The notes: a model not told the origin generated them from the sequence alone. A stretch of 64,000 nucleotides of DNA from Proruminimicrobium sp964487915 (GCA_964487915.1 CAZASN010000002.1:124001-188000); one strand, 5' to 3'; positions 1-8,900 are shown, counted from the stretch's first letter. Made by a program: numbers and translations.

Positions 1-452
1 TGAAAGTGGCATACCAGTCTTTTGAAGATTCCCTTAAAATAGCGGCATTGCTGCACGATATCGGCAAAATAGGAATTCCGGAAAACATATTAAATAAACC
101 TTCAAGCCTTACAAAATCCGAAATGGATATGATAAAAAAACATCCCGTAATGGGAGCAGAAATCCTTGAACCGATAAACGAATTTAAAATAATTTCTCTC
201 GGAGTAAAATACCACCACGAAAGATACGACGGAAGAGGATATCCGTACAATCTTTTGGGAGACGAAATTCCGCTGATAGCTTCCATAATATCCGTGGCCG
301 ACGCTTATGACGCGATGTCCAGCGACAGGCCTTACAGAAAACCGATGAGAAAAAATGAAATCGTTAAGGAAATTATATCCAATAAAAACAAACAATTCAG
401 CCCCGTCGTAGTGGATGCTTTCATGCAAACCGTAACATTTAACGAAATATAA
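1..452 (+). CDS. HD-GYP domain phosphodiesterase, C-terminal part (5' end outside window)
   Basis: The reading frame is open from the first base, so the start lies upstream and only about 149 residues are visible. The fragment carries the HD pair in HDIGKIGIP near its beginning and the signature HHERYDGRGYP about 55 residues later, followed by a conserved DAYDAMSSDRPYR stretch. These mark the HD-GYP family, whose members hydrolyse cyclic di-GMP using a bound metal centre. Any N-terminal sensory or receiver domain is outside the window. A GTG near base 6 could be mistaken for a start, but it would begin within the domain. A GGDEF-type response regulator at 7963-8895 makes cyclic di-GMP signalling plausible in this organism. 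The family call is firm; the signal sensed is unknown. Confidence 0.9.
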   Translation, partial: KVAYQSFEDSLKIAALLHDIGKIGIPENILNKPSSLTKSEMDMIKKHPVMGAEILEPINEFKIISLGVKYHHERYDGRGYPYNLLGDEIPLIASIISVADAYDAMSSDRPYRKPMRKNEIVKEIISNKNKQFSPVVVDAFMQTVTFNEI

Positions 453-465
453 ACAGAGATTTTTC

Positions 466-1140
466 ATGAAATTAAGATGCATTTGCGATAAACCGAGAAA
501 CTGCGCGACAAATATAGCTTTGGACGAAATTGTGTTCATAAACGATTTGTTTGTGCCGACGTTCAGGTTTTATACATGGACGCAGGCCGCCTATACTATA
601 GGCTATTTCCAGAAATTTAACGATATATTAAACTCAAACGGCTATCCCGTAGTCAGAAGATTAACGGGCGGACTTACGGTGCTGCACGAGAAAGATTTGT
701 CATTCTCGTTCATAGCTTCCGATGAAATATGGCCGCATATTTACGATCAGGAAAAAACTTACAGAATGATACATGAAACATTAAAGAAATCTCTCGCTTT
801 TTTTAATATAATATGCGATAAGGCTCCCGGTTTGTTTTGTTCGGGCAAAAATATCTCATGCGTTGATACTTTTTATAAAGACGATTTGTTTTTGAACGGC
901 AGAAAAATAGCCGGTTCATGCCAGAGAAGAAGAGGCAAAAGAATATTGATTGAAGGTTCTCTTCATCTGGAATTTGATCGGCAAACGATTGAAAAATTTT
1001 CAGAGGTATTTTTTAAAAACGCGGCCGAAATTTTAAATTGCGAAATAAGCGTTGAGAACCTGACTGAGCACGAACTTAATTTGGCGGCGCGGCTTGCGGA
1101 TTCAAAATATAACGCCGATAAATGGAGCAGATTGTTTTAA
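466..1140 (+). CDS. Lipoate-protein ligase / octanoyltransferase family protein (LplA/LipM-like)
   Basis: This 224-residue protein belongs to the BPL/LplA/LipB fold, which attaches lipoyl or octanoyl groups to lysines of lipoyl domains. Visible motifs are RRLTGG (64-69) followed by VLHEKDLSFSF, and GRKIAGSCQRR (145-155), where Lys147 matches the invariant lysine of the family. Cysteines at 125 and 132 lie near where the LipM/LipL octanoyltransferases carry a catalytic cysteine, so amidotransfer or octanoyl transfer is as likely as ATP-dependent lipoate ligation. It is shorter than a full LplA and lacks a separate C-terminal accessory domain. It starts 13 bases after the HD-GYP stop and is followed within 2 bases by the sugar-phosphate transferase gene, so it is probably co-transcribed. 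The substrate is not decidable from sequence. Confidence 0.8.
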   Translation: MKLRCICDKPRNCATNIALDEIVFINDLFVPTFRFYTWTQAAYTIGYFQKFNDILNSNGYPVVRRLTGGLTVLHEKDLSFSFIASDEIWPHIYDQEKTYRMIHETLKKSLAFFNIICDKAPGLFCSGKNISCVDTFYKDDLFLNGRKIAGSCQRRRGKRILIEGSLHLEFDRQTIEKFSEVFFKNAAEILNCEISVENLTEHELNLAARLADSKYNADKWSRLF

Positions 1141-1141
1141 T

Positions 1142-2173
1142 ATGATAACTGAAAATTATTACATTATCTCTTTTACCGTAGCTTTCGCCGTATCTCTGGC
1201 GGCAACTTTGTTTTTCAGGTTTATAGCGGTCAAGTTAAATATCTACGACCATCCCGTAACGGCCGTTAAAACTCATAAGATAAGCACTCCGTACCTTGGG
1301 GGGCTTGCAATATGGAGCGCATGGACCGTTTCTCTTGTAATTATACGCATGTTCACGCATTTTCCGACAGGCACTCTTACAAATATCAGAGCTCTTTTGA
1401 TAGGTTCTTTTTTATTCTTATCTCTCGGTTTGTTTGACGATATAAAAAAAGGCGGTCTGGGGTTTAAAATCAAATTTTTGATACAGATAGCCGCAAGTCT
1501 TGTGGCGACAGTCGGGTTTGACATCAGAATAAGTTTCATTGACAATTATTTTATTTCGGTCGCGCTGAGCGTTTTTTGGATAATAGGGTTGTCAAACGCG
1601 TTTAATATTATAGACATTATGGACGGCCTTTCATGCGGAATTGCGGCCATTGCGGCTTTTTTCTTTTTCTTTATCGCGCTTCCCAGCGAAATGCTTTACG
1701 TAAATTTTTCCGCGATAGCGCTTGCCGGAGCATGTCTGGGTTTTCTGCCTTATAATCTGTCTAAAAAAAGAAAAATTTTCATGGGCGACACCGGCAGTTT
1801 GGCGATAGGTTTTATTCTTGCGACCATAGCGCTTGGAACCTCGTATACAAAATTAAATTTCATCGGCGTATTTGCGCCTCTTTTAATACTTGCCGTTCCC
1901 ATATTTGAAACGGCTTTCGTAAGCATGGTACGAATTAAAAACGGCAAATCGCCGTTTCTGGGCAGCAAAGACCATTTTCCTTTAAGACTTGAAAAAATGG
2001 GATTTACCAGAAAACAAATACTTATAACTGTTTATGCGGCATGCGCGGTTTTAGGCGTATTTGCTTATCTTTTTGTAAATCTGGCCGGGATTTCATCCTT
2101 TTTTATTTTGCTTTTTTTGGTAATAATTTTTATATTTGCCGCTTACAAACTGGCAAAAATTAAAATGGACTGA
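1142..2173 (+). CDS. Polyprenyl-phosphate N-acetylhexosamine-1-phosphate transferase (WecA/TagO/MraY superfamily)
   Basis: A polytopic membrane protein of 343 residues that should transfer a sugar-1-phosphate from a UDP-sugar to undecaprenyl phosphate, the first step of glycan assembly. Motifs in order: DHPVTAVKTH near 36-45, the catalytic-type FDD at 98-100, NIID then DGL at 155-163, and MGDTGS at 214-219. The cytoplasmic loop that is usually HxxHRL reads KDHFPLRL, a mild departure. I start it at the ATG at 1142, since an upstream in-frame start at 1094 would overlap the lipoate ligase gene by 47 bases. Two bases separate it from the next gene. With the FAD enzyme and GT4 downstream it forms a short surface-glycan operon. 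WecA/TagO-like is more likely than MraY, because no peptidoglycan genes are nearby. Confidence 0.87.
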   Translation: MITENYYIISFTVAFAVSLAATLFFRFIAVKLNIYDHPVTAVKTHKISTPYLGGLAIWSAWTVSLVIIRMFTHFPTGTLTNIRALLIGSFLFLSLGLFDDIKKGGLGFKIKFLIQIAASLVATVGFDIRISFIDNYFISVALSVFWIIGLSNAFNIIDIMDGLSCGIAAIAAFFFFFIALPSEMLYVNFSAIALAGACLGFLPYNLSKKRKIFMGDTGSLAIGFILATIALGTSYTKLNFIGVFAPLLILAVPIFETAFVSMVRIKNGKSPFLGSKDHFPLRLEKMGFTRKQILITVYAACAVLGVFAYLFVNLAGISSFFILLFLVIIFIFAAYKLAKIKMD

Positions 2174-2175
2174 AT

Positions 2176-3462
2176 ATGACGAATAATATTATTATCGGCG
2201 GCGGAATAAGCGGGCTTTCTTTCGCTTATTTTACGAAAAAGCCTTATATTCTGTTTGAACGTTCAAATGAACCGGGCGGACTTTGCAAATCAATAAAAGA
2301 AGACGGTTTTACTTTTGATTATTCCGGACATTTTATACACATAAAAGATCGGGCGGTAAAAAATCTTCTTGAAAAACTCATTAACCAAAAACTCCTTACC
2401 GTAAAAAGAAACGCGGCCATATACATAAAAAAATCTTTTGTGCCGTTTCCGTTTCAGGCTAATTTATATTATCTGCCGGAAAAAGAAAAACAAGACTGCA
2501 TTAACGGCATAAAAAAAAGAAAAAACGTAAAAATTTATAACGATATGCCGTTTATAGACTGGGCAAACGCGATGTTCGGTTCCGGAATAACAAAACATTT
2601 CATGGCGCCTTATAACGAAAAACTCTGGAACTGCGATTTAAAAAAACTTACCGCGGCATGGACCGCCCCTTTTGTTCCCAAACCCGACGCCGACAGCATT
2701 TTGAAATACGCCTATGAAAAAAATGAAAACGATTACGGATACAACAGTTCGTTTTATTATCCCGCCGAAAACGGATGCGGGCATATAATAAACGGATTTT
2801 ACAAACAATTAAAAAACAGCGTTATAAAAAACGCAAACGTAAGCGAAATAGACTATAAAAACAAAACCGTGTTCGCAAACGGAAGATATTTCCGTTATGA
2901 CAAACTTGTTTCAACGCAGCCTCTTTCCGAACTTGTAAAAATGCTCAAAAACGCTCCTGACGCGGTTATAAAAACGGCAGGTAACCTCAACTGGACTTCG
3001 GTTCGCTGCATTAACATAGGAATAAAATATAAAAAAGAAATTCCGGCAAATATAAAAGACAGACATTGGATTTATATGCCCGAAAAACAGTTCCCGTTTT
3101 ACAGAGTCGGAGTTTATTCAAACGCAAACCCAAAACTCGCTCCGAAAAACTGTTACGGGCTGTATGTTGAATTTTCAGGCAAAAATAACGTTTTTTTAAA
3201 CTGTTCCGATACGATAAAATATTTAAAAAAGGCCGGCATGATAGGCGCCAACGACGAGATATTAACGGCAAATATCGTTGATATGCCTTACGCTTACGTA
3301 ATATTTGACAAAAACCGCCAAAAAACCGTTGATACGATAACGGATTTTTTAAACTCAAACGGAATATATACGCTGGGCAGATACGCCCGATGGGAATATT
3401 CTTTTATTGAAAAAAATATAACGGACGCAAAAAAACTGGCCGAACGGCCGGAGTTTAAATGA
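2176..3462 (+). CDS. FAD-dependent NAD(P)-binding-like oxidoreductase (UDP-galactopyranose mutase / amine oxidase fold)
   Basis: The 428-residue protein opens with an FAD-binding Rossmann motif, IIGGGISGLSFAY, followed by an acidic ERSNEPGGL ribose-binding turn. A GHFIHIKD stretch follows, typical of the 'protoporphyrinogen oxidase-like' proteins found in polysaccharide clusters and related to UDP-galactopyranose mutase. Its reaction cannot be named. Ring-contraction mutase chemistry or another flavin-dependent change of a nucleotide sugar or lipid-linked sugar would fit the neighbours. It lies 2 bases after the polyprenyl sugar-1-phosphate transferase, and its stop overlaps the start of the GT4 gene by 4 bases (ATGA), so the three are very probably translationally coupled. 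No membrane segment or signal peptide is evident, which points to a cytoplasmic enzyme. Confidence 0.75.
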   Translation: MTNNIIIGGGISGLSFAYFTKKPYILFERSNEPGGLCKSIKEDGFTFDYSGHFIHIKDRAVKNLLEKLINQKLLTVKRNAAIYIKKSFVPFPFQANLYYLPEKEKQDCINGIKKRKNVKIYNDMPFIDWANAMFGSGITKHFMAPYNEKLWNCDLKKLTAAWTAPFVPKPDADSILKYAYEKNENDYGYNSSFYYPAENGCGHIINGFYKQLKNSVIKNANVSEIDYKNKTVFANGRYFRYDKLVSTQPLSELVKMLKNAPDAVIKTAGNLNWTSVRCINIGIKYKKEIPANIKDRHWIYMPEKQFPFYRVGVYSNANPKLAPKNCYGLYVEFSGKNNVFLNCSDTIKYLKKAGMIGANDEILTANIVDMPYAYVIFDKNRQKTVDTITDFLNSNGIYTLGRYARWEYSFIEKNITDAKKLAERPEFK

Positions 3463-4598
3463 ATAAAATAAAGGTATGCATTATCGTAACAAAACTTGAA
3501 CTCGGCGGCGCGCAGAAAGTCGCGATAGATTTGTGCAAAAAGACCGATAAAGATAAATTTGAATTTTTCATGATCTGCGGAATGGGCGGAATATTGGATG
3601 ACGAAACGTCCGGCGTCATAAAAGTTTATTTTGTAAAAGATTTAATACGCGAAATAAATCCTTTAAAAGATTTTAAGGCGTTCATTGAAATATACAAAAT
3701 TTTAAAAAAAGAAAAGCCCGATATTGTGCACACTCATTCGTCAAAAGCTGGAATTCTGGGCAGAATTACGGCTTTTGCGGCAGGAATAAAAACGATAATA
3801 CATACGATACACGGCTTTCCTTTTAACGATACTCAGTCTTTTTTTAAAAAGAATTTATATATCGCCCTTGAAAAACTGTGCGCCGCCGTTTCAACGGTTT
3901 TAATCCCGGTAAGCACGGAAAATATTAAAAAAGGACTTTCTTACAAAATCGGAAAAGAAAAGCAGTATCGTTATATACGCCTTGGAATTGATATTGAAAA
4001 CTTTAAAAATTTAAATCACGCGCCTTTATTAAAAAAAGAGCTCGGATTGGAAGAAACAGACAAAATTGTAACGACGATAGGTCCTTTTAAACCGCAGAAA
4101 AACCTGCCTGATTTCATTAAAACGGCAAACATCGTTTTAAAAAAAGATTCCTCTTTTAAATTTATCATTACCGGAGACGGCGACGGAAGACCGGAACTTG
4201 AACGATTGATAGCAAAATACGGTCTTGAAAACGGAGTATTTCTTCTGGGATGGCGCAGAGACATTTCAAATATTTTAAATTCCAGCGATTTTTTCGCAAT
4301 GACTTCTTTATGGGAAGGCCTGCCTATTTCAACAATAGAAGCGATGGCATGCGGGCTTGTTCCGGTGGTAAACGACGTTGACGGACAGCGGGAAATCGTA
4401 AAAGACGGAGTAAACGGATTTTTGGTAAAACCTTACGACGCCGAAGATACCGCGGCAAAGATTTTTTATCTGGCAAAAAATTCCGAGATAAAAGATAAAA
4501 TGAGCAGAAACGCGAAACAGACGATAGATGAAACTTTCGGAATTGATTATATGATCAAACAGCACGAGAATTTGTACCGCGAATTGACAGGTTCTTAA
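3459..4598 (+). CDS. Glycosyltransferase family 4
   Basis: A 379-residue GT-B glycosyltransferase. The N-terminal domain shows ELGGAQKVAIDL and HTHSSKAGILGR, both typical acceptor-side motifs. The C-terminal domain has the retaining GT4 EX7E signature in EGLPISTIEAMACG, followed by a nucleotide-sugar binding stretch ending in GQREIV. It should add a hexose-type residue from a nucleotide sugar to the lipid-linked intermediate begun by the gene at 1142. Its start overlaps the FAD enzyme's stop. It ends exactly where a convergent gene on the other strand ends, leaving no room for a dedicated terminator. Donor and acceptor are unknown. Confidence 0.9.
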   Translation: MNKIKVCIIVTKLELGGAQKVAIDLCKKTDKDKFEFFMICGMGGILDDETSGVIKVYFVKDLIREINPLKDFKAFIEIYKILKKEKPDIVHTHSSKAGILGRITAFAAGIKTIIHTIHGFPFNDTQSFFKKNLYIALEKLCAAVSTVLIPVSTENIKKGLSYKIGKEKQYRYIRLGIDIENFKNLNHAPLLKKELGLEETDKIVTTIGPFKPQKNLPDFIKTANIVLKKDSSFKFIITGDGDGRPELERLIAKYGLENGVFLLGWRRDISNILNSSDFFAMTSLWEGLPISTIEAMACGLVPVVNDVDGQREIVKDGVNGFLVKPYDAEDTAAKIFYLAKNSEIKDKMSRNAKQTIDETFGIDYMIKQHENLYRELTGS

Positions 4599-5033
4599 CT
4601 AACGGACGACGACAATTTTTCCGTTATGTTTCTTTCCGCCGTCAATATAAATAATCCATATATAAACGCCGCTCGGAACAAAATTATATCCGTTATCCTT
4701 ACCGTCCCAATGAATCGTATGATATCTGTCCTCGCTTGTGTTTGTGTTTGGAAGCGGAATAATTTCAGGCAGAGACCACGCTTTTCTTCTGACAAGATTT
4801 CCCAAAACGTCATATATTACAAGTTCGCCGGACACCGCCGATTCGTCATCGCCGTTAAATTCAAATTTAATCCATCCGTCCATATCAAGGCTGCCGTGTT
4901 TTTTCGTATCTCCGGTTGAGGCCAGAGACTGCCCCGATTCCGGTATCCACGGATTGGGAAAAACTTTTATTTCGGCCGTCAAAACGACAGGCGCCAAAAA
5001 AATCAAAATTAAAATTAAGTTTATTTTTTTCAT
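4599..5033 (-). CDS. Secreted single-domain protein resembling FlgD Ig-like / T9SS type A sorting domain
   Basis: I choose the ATG at 5033, which gives a 144-residue protein with a clean signal peptide (MKKINLILILIFLAPVVLTA). An ATG 24 bases upstream would add a non-signal tail. The mature part is one beta-rich domain. It has an FPNPW start, a VIYDVLGNLVRR strand and an IHWDGKDNGYNFVPSGVYIW core, and it ends with a GKIVVVR strand. This layout matches FlgD Ig-like domains and the closely similar type IX secretion sorting domains. Normally the domain is the tail of a large cargo protein; here it is nearly the whole protein. It sits directly downstream of a PorV-type barrel gene. Its role is unknown; a link to outer-membrane export is inference. 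Confidence 0.7.
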   Translation of the reverse strand: MKKINLILILIFLAPVVLTAEIKVFPNPWIPESGQSLASTGDTKKHGSLDMDGWIKFEFNGDDESAVSGELVIYDVLGNLVRRKAWSLPEIIPLPNTNTSEDRYHTIHWDGKDNGYNFVPSGVYIWIIYIDGGKKHNGKIVVVR

Positions 5034-5067
5034 TTTATAAAGATTAATATTAAACAAATTTTACGGC

Positions 5068-7203
5068 TTATCTGATTCTGTCAAGAGCTCTTTTTGCTTC
5101 GGCTTTGTCAGGTTTATAATACAACGCTTTTCTTAAGTATTCTCTGGCTTTTTCCATATCGTTGCTGCTGTATGCGTTCATGCCGTCTTCATAATATTTC
5201 TGGGCTACTGAATCTGCGACTCTTTCAAGTTCAAAAGTCGCCGAAGTGTTGCCGGGATTATATTCCAGCGATTTCTTATAGAACTGCGCCGCTTTTTCAA
5301 ATTCGTTTTCTCTGAAAGCGTTAAATCCTTTTTTGTAATATTCTTCCGAAAGGCTGAAACTCATCTTTGATATGTAATTGTTTGCGTTTTTATAATATTC
5401 TGTAAACTCGTATTTTTCCGCGATTTCCTTTGCCTTTTTAAAATATTCAACCGCCGCTTCGTATCTGCCTTTTTCGTAATTTTTAAGACCGTCTTCAAAA
5501 TAGCCTACAAGTTTGCCTCTGACTTTATCCTGTTCTTTTTCCAAAGCCGTCAGCCTTTTATATTCCGCTATTTCCTGAATATTCTGTTCGGATTTATCTA
5601 TAAGCTGCCTTACGTCAAGCCTGTGTGGAGCCGCGACAATGACGGCTTCAAAATATTTTATGGCCTCTTCATAATTGCCTTTGTTATAATACTTCATAGC
5701 CTGATCGTAAATTTCGTTTGCTTTATCCGACGCTATTTTTGACAGCTGGTTGTCAACGTCAACCATTTTTTCTTTGGCAAGCGCATTCTGCGGATCTATA
5801 TCCAGCAAATATTTTAAAGAATTTTTCGCTCTGACCAAATCTCCTTTTTTATAGAATTTCTGGTATCTGCCCCAAAGATAAACTATCCTGTCGCTGTTGA
5901 TGTCTCTTTCCTGCAGAGCTTTTACGTCGCCGGTCGCGGTTTCGATATCTTCTATGGCTGATTTTGCGACTCTGTTCTCAGGGTCAAGAGCCAAAACTTT
6001 TCTGTAATATTTGTCGGCTTTTACGACGTTGTTTGCTTCTCTGGCTTTATTGGCCTTTTTCATATATTTGTTTACTATTGAAAAATTATAGTCGTCTATT
6101 TTTTCAAGTTCGTCTATTGTTTTCTTTAAATATTCCTGAGAAGGCCTGTGGTCGGGATAAACGGAAAGAATATCGTCAAACTGCTGTCTGGCCTTTACAA
6201 AATCTTTCGCGTAAAAATTAGCCTGCGCCTGTCTGAAATGCTCGTTCAAATAATATTCGTAAGCCGCTCTCTGGTTTGAAAAAGAACCGAAAGCAAAACT
6301 TACATTAAAAGTGTGCGTGGCGTTCAAATCAAGAGAAGGTATAAAAGCGTAATCAAAACTTATAGTCTGAAACTGCAGCCCGACGCCCATTCTGGTATTG
6401 TTGAGCAAAGAATCTCCGCCGCATTTTACGCCGGCTCTTAAAGTCATAAAATATACGGGGCTTATTGATAAACCGACCGACGTAAAATCCTCGTATTGTT
6501 TCTGGTCGGTAAAATCCAAAGCTAATTTTAAATTATAAAAATCAAGATTGCTGTATCCTATGCCCGCCGTCATCATCTGCGGGAGTTCAGAGGCGGTTTT
6601 TACAAATTTTTCAGACGTTCCGAGGTTTTTCAAAGCAAATCCGAGAGTAAAATTTCTCATTTTGGGAACGGCAAAAACGCCGCCGACGTCAACGGCAATG
6701 GTTTCAGAAATATAATCGGCCAGAGAACTTCTCATAATTTTAAAGTTTACTCCGACGCCGCCGTTATCTATAAAAACCGGGAGGTATTTTCTCATCGGAA
6801 GAGCGTACGTGATAATCGCTCCCATATCGGTAGTTTTGCCGAATCCTATTTCGCTGCCGGCATTGTCGTAGTATTTATCGGTATTGTAATCAACATACAT
6901 CAACGACGCTCCGAAAATACCTATGCTTGTCGCAAATCCTATTGAGGCGAAATTATACTGTATGTCTCCGGTCATGTTGGAGCCGCCGACCGAAGCGACG
7001 GTTCTGTAAAGACCTACGGTTGAAGCCGGGTTGATTACCGTTCCCGTCATAACGTTTGAAATAAGAGCGACTCCGGCGTCAGCCATCGCGCAGGAAACCG
7101 GATCCGGATTTAACGCATAAATGATTGAACTCGCGTAAGCGCCGGTGTTAGCGAAAAGTAAACCTGCCGTTAAAATTATTGCTGCCGTTTTTTTTATTAT
7201 CAT
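5068..7203 (-). CDS. PorV/PorQ-type outer membrane barrel fused to a long TPR domain
   Basis: The 711-residue protein begins with a signal peptide ending near TGAYAS. The first ~310 residues look like the PorV/PorQ (UPF0164-type) barrel: AMADAGVALISNVMTGTVINPAS at the start, repeated amphipathic strands such as GFALKNLGT, and a final NVSFAFGSF strand. The remaining ~400 residues are TPR repeats, for example FVKARQQFDDILSVYPDHRPS, YEEAIKYFEAVIVAAPHRLDVR and EKAAQFYKKSLEYNPGNTSA. PorV proteins elsewhere are about 350-400 residues and help move type IX cargo at the outer membrane. The TPR tail would probably sit in the periplasm as a binding platform. An extended -10 element precedes the gene and the FlgD-like gene follows 34 bases downstream. 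Confidence 0.8.
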   Translation of the reverse strand: MIIKKTAAIILTAGLLFANTGAYASSIIYALNPDPVSCAMADAGVALISNVMTGTVINPASTVGLYRTVASVGGSNMTGDIQYNFASIGFATSIGIFGASLMYVDYNTDKYYDNAGSEIGFGKTTDMGAIITYALPMRKYLPVFIDNGGVGVNFKIMRSSLADYISETIAVDVGGVFAVPKMRNFTLGFALKNLGTSEKFVKTASELPQMMTAGIGYSNLDFYNLKLALDFTDQKQYEDFTSVGLSISPVYFMTLRAGVKCGGDSLLNNTRMGVGLQFQTISFDYAFIPSLDLNATHTFNVSFAFGSFSNQRAAYEYYLNEHFRQAQANFYAKDFVKARQQFDDILSVYPDHRPSQEYLKKTIDELEKIDDYNFSIVNKYMKKANKAREANNVVKADKYYRKVLALDPENRVAKSAIEDIETATGDVKALQERDINSDRIVYLWGRYQKFYKKGDLVRAKNSLKYLLDIDPQNALAKEKMVDVDNQLSKIASDKANEIYDQAMKYYNKGNYEEAIKYFEAVIVAAPHRLDVRQLIDKSEQNIQEIAEYKRLTALEKEQDKVRGKLVGYFEDGLKNYEKGRYEAAVEYFKKAKEIAEKYEFTEYYKNANNYISKMSFSLSEEYYKKGFNAFRENEFEKAAQFYKKSLEYNPGNTSATFELERVADSVAQKYYEDGMNAYSSNDMEKAREYLRKALYYKPDKAEAKRALDRIR

Positions 7204-7223
7204 ATTGATAGACCCTTTTTTAG

Positions 7224-7232
7224 ATTATATCA
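7224..7232 (-). promoter_or_regulatory. Extended -10 promoter element of the PorV-TPR gene
   Basis: Read on the - strand this is TGATATAAT, a perfect extended -10 (TGnTATAAT). It lies in the 36-base gap after the response regulator stop and about 20 bases before the PorV-TPR start codon. No good -35 hexamer is visible, which extended -10 promoters tolerate. An AAGGG ribosome binding site follows. Confidence 0.6.
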
Positions 7233-7239
7233 AACTTTT

Positions 7240-7938
7240 TTATTTTTTTCTTACGCCGGGAACAAATTTAAAGCCTCTGCCGAAAATAGTAATTATTTTA
7301 TCTCCCCATTCTCCCAGAGCCTGTCTCAAATTTTTGATGTGCGTGTCTATCGTTCTTGTCGTAACGGCGACATTGTATTCAAACACGTTTTCCAGAATAA
7401 AATCCCTTGAAAGAACTATGTTCGGTTTTATCAAAAACATATGAAGAAGGTCAAATTCCTTCGGCCTTAATTTTATTTCTTTTGAGTTGAGCATTACCGT
7501 TCTTGCGTCCAGATTCATTGTAAGCCCGTCGGTTTTAATGGAATTTGATTCCTGTTTTCTTGAAACGCGTCTGAGCAGCGCTTTTATTCTTGCGACAAGT
7601 TCCTTATTGCTGAAAGGTTTTGTTATGTAATCGTCGGCTCCGACGCCAAGCCCTATGACTTTATCCGTTTCGGTGGATTCGACCGTAAGCATTATGACCG
7701 GAATATTTTTTGTGGCCGGATCCGAACGCAGCAGTCTGCATAATTCTATGCCGCCTATCTGCGGCATTTTTACGTCAAGAATCGCAAGATCCGGCTTCGA
7801 TTTTAAAATTCTTTTATATCCTTCGTCGGTATCGGCGCATTTTATAACTTTAAAATTATCGGCTTCAAGAACGTCGGCGACAAGTTCCCTGAGTTCTTCT
7901 TCGTCGTCCACTATAACTATTTTATTATTTTCTATCAT
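7240..7938 (-). CDS. OmpR/PhoB-family response regulator
   Basis: A receiver domain (about 1-120) with the acidic pocket DDEEE near residue 11, phosphoacceptor Asp55 in LAILDVKMP and the conserved lysine in DYITKPF, joined to a C-terminal winged-helix DNA-binding domain (about 135-230) with the LRPKEFDLLHMF and TRTIDTHIKNLRQAL motifs. I start it at the ATG at 7938, because a GAGG sits seven bases upstream and an earlier in-frame ATG lies over that site. It should be a transcription regulator phosphorylated by the nearby histidine kinase at 8901-10331. The two are separated by a second response regulator. Its targets are unknown; the PorV-TPR gene begins 36 bases downstream. Confidence 0.92.
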   Translation of the reverse strand: MIENNKIVIVDDEEELRELVADVLEADNFKVIKCADTDEGYKRILKSKPDLAILDVKMPQIGGIELCRLLRSDPATKNIPVIMLTVESTETDKVIGLGVGADDYITKPFSNKELVARIKALLRRVSRKQESNSIKTDGLTMNLDARTVMLNSKEIKLRPKEFDLLHMFLIKPNIVLSRDFILENVFEYNVAVTTRTIDTHIKNLRQALGEWGDKIITIFGRGFKFVPGVRKK

Positions 7939-7962
7939 TTTGCAACCTCGCATAATAGAATT

Positions 7963-8895
7963 TTATCTGCCGTATTTCCTGCGTTCAAAAACATAAGAGC
8001 TTTTATTATTTTTCTTGGCGATTTTCTTAAGTTCGGAAGCTCTTTGCGCCACATCTTCAAAGTCAACGATATCGGCGATGTTTGTGGCGATAATGCTTAT
8101 TGACACCGCCATTATGGGAAATTTTTGTATATTGTCGTTTCTGTCAATTGAAACTATATATCCTTTTTCTATATCTTCTCTGTTGTAAAAATCCTTAATT
8201 CCCAAATCAAATAATTCTATTACTTTTTCGGCTATCGGAATGCTCAAATCTATCGGAGATATTATCACAAAATCGTCTCCGCCGATATGTCCTATAAAGC
8301 TGTCGCTTTTTACAAATCCTTTTACGGCTTTTTCCAAAACGCCAGCAGTAAATCTTATTACGTTGTCGCCCGCGAAAAAACCGTATTTATCGTTAAAGCT
8401 TTTAAAATTTGACAGATCAAAATATAATATCGCAAAATCGCTTTTGTCGGTTATTTTTGATTCAACGTATTTTTGTATTGAAACGTTTCCGGGAAGCGAC
8501 GTCAACGGATTAACGTCCAAACTCTGTTTTTTTCTTTCCAGAATATTTTTTACTTTCGTAAGAAGAACGGAAGATTTAAACGGTTTTGTTATGTAATCGT
8601 CAACTCCAAGGCTAAGTCCCTTAATCTGCTCGGTGTCTCCCGCCAAAGCCGTAAGCATTATGACCGGAAGATTAATAAATCTGGCTTCTTTCCTGATAAT
8701 AGCCAATACCTCAAATCCGTCCATCACAGGCATTGAGCAGTCCAGAATTACAAAATCCGGGCTTTCGGAATATATTTTATCCAGTCCCTCTTTGCCGTTT
8801 TCGGCGGTAATAACGTCGTAGCCGGCCATGGAAAATATATCGTAAAGCATTTCTTTTAATAACGGTTCGTCGTCAACTACCAAAACTTTTGTCAT
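7963..8895 (-). CDS. Response regulator with GGDEF-like output domain (GGDDF variant)
   Basis: Residues 1-120 form a receiver domain with DDEP at 8-11, phosphoacceptor Asp52 and the KPF lysine near 104. From about 128 (NPLTSLPGNVSI) a GGDEF-type cyclase domain follows, with FAILYFDLSNFKSFNDKYGF and the active-site loop reading GGDDF at 205-209 instead of GGDEF or GGEEF. The Glu-to-Asp change leaves a metal-binding acid in place, so activity cannot be excluded, but a ligand-binding or protein-interaction role is also possible. No RxxD inhibitory site is obvious just upstream of the loop. The gene lies between the kinase and the OmpR-type regulator, 5 bases after the kinase stop. This forms a kinase with two receivers in one transcript. 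Confidence 0.87.
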   Translation of the reverse strand: MTKVLVVDDEPLLKEMLYDIFSMAGYDVITAENGKEGLDKIYSESPDFVILDCSMPVMDGFEVLAIIRKEARFINLPVIMLTALAGDTEQIKGLSLGVDDYITKPFKSSVLLTKVKNILERKKQSLDVNPLTSLPGNVSIQKYVESKITDKSDFAILYFDLSNFKSFNDKYGFFAGDNVIRFTAGVLEKAVKGFVKSDSFIGHIGGDDFVIISPIDLSIPIAEKVIELFDLGIKDFYNREDIEKGYIVSIDRNDNIQKFPIMAVSISIIATNIADIVDFEDVAQRASELKKIAKKNNKSSYVFERRKYGR

Positions 8896-8900
8896 AATAG

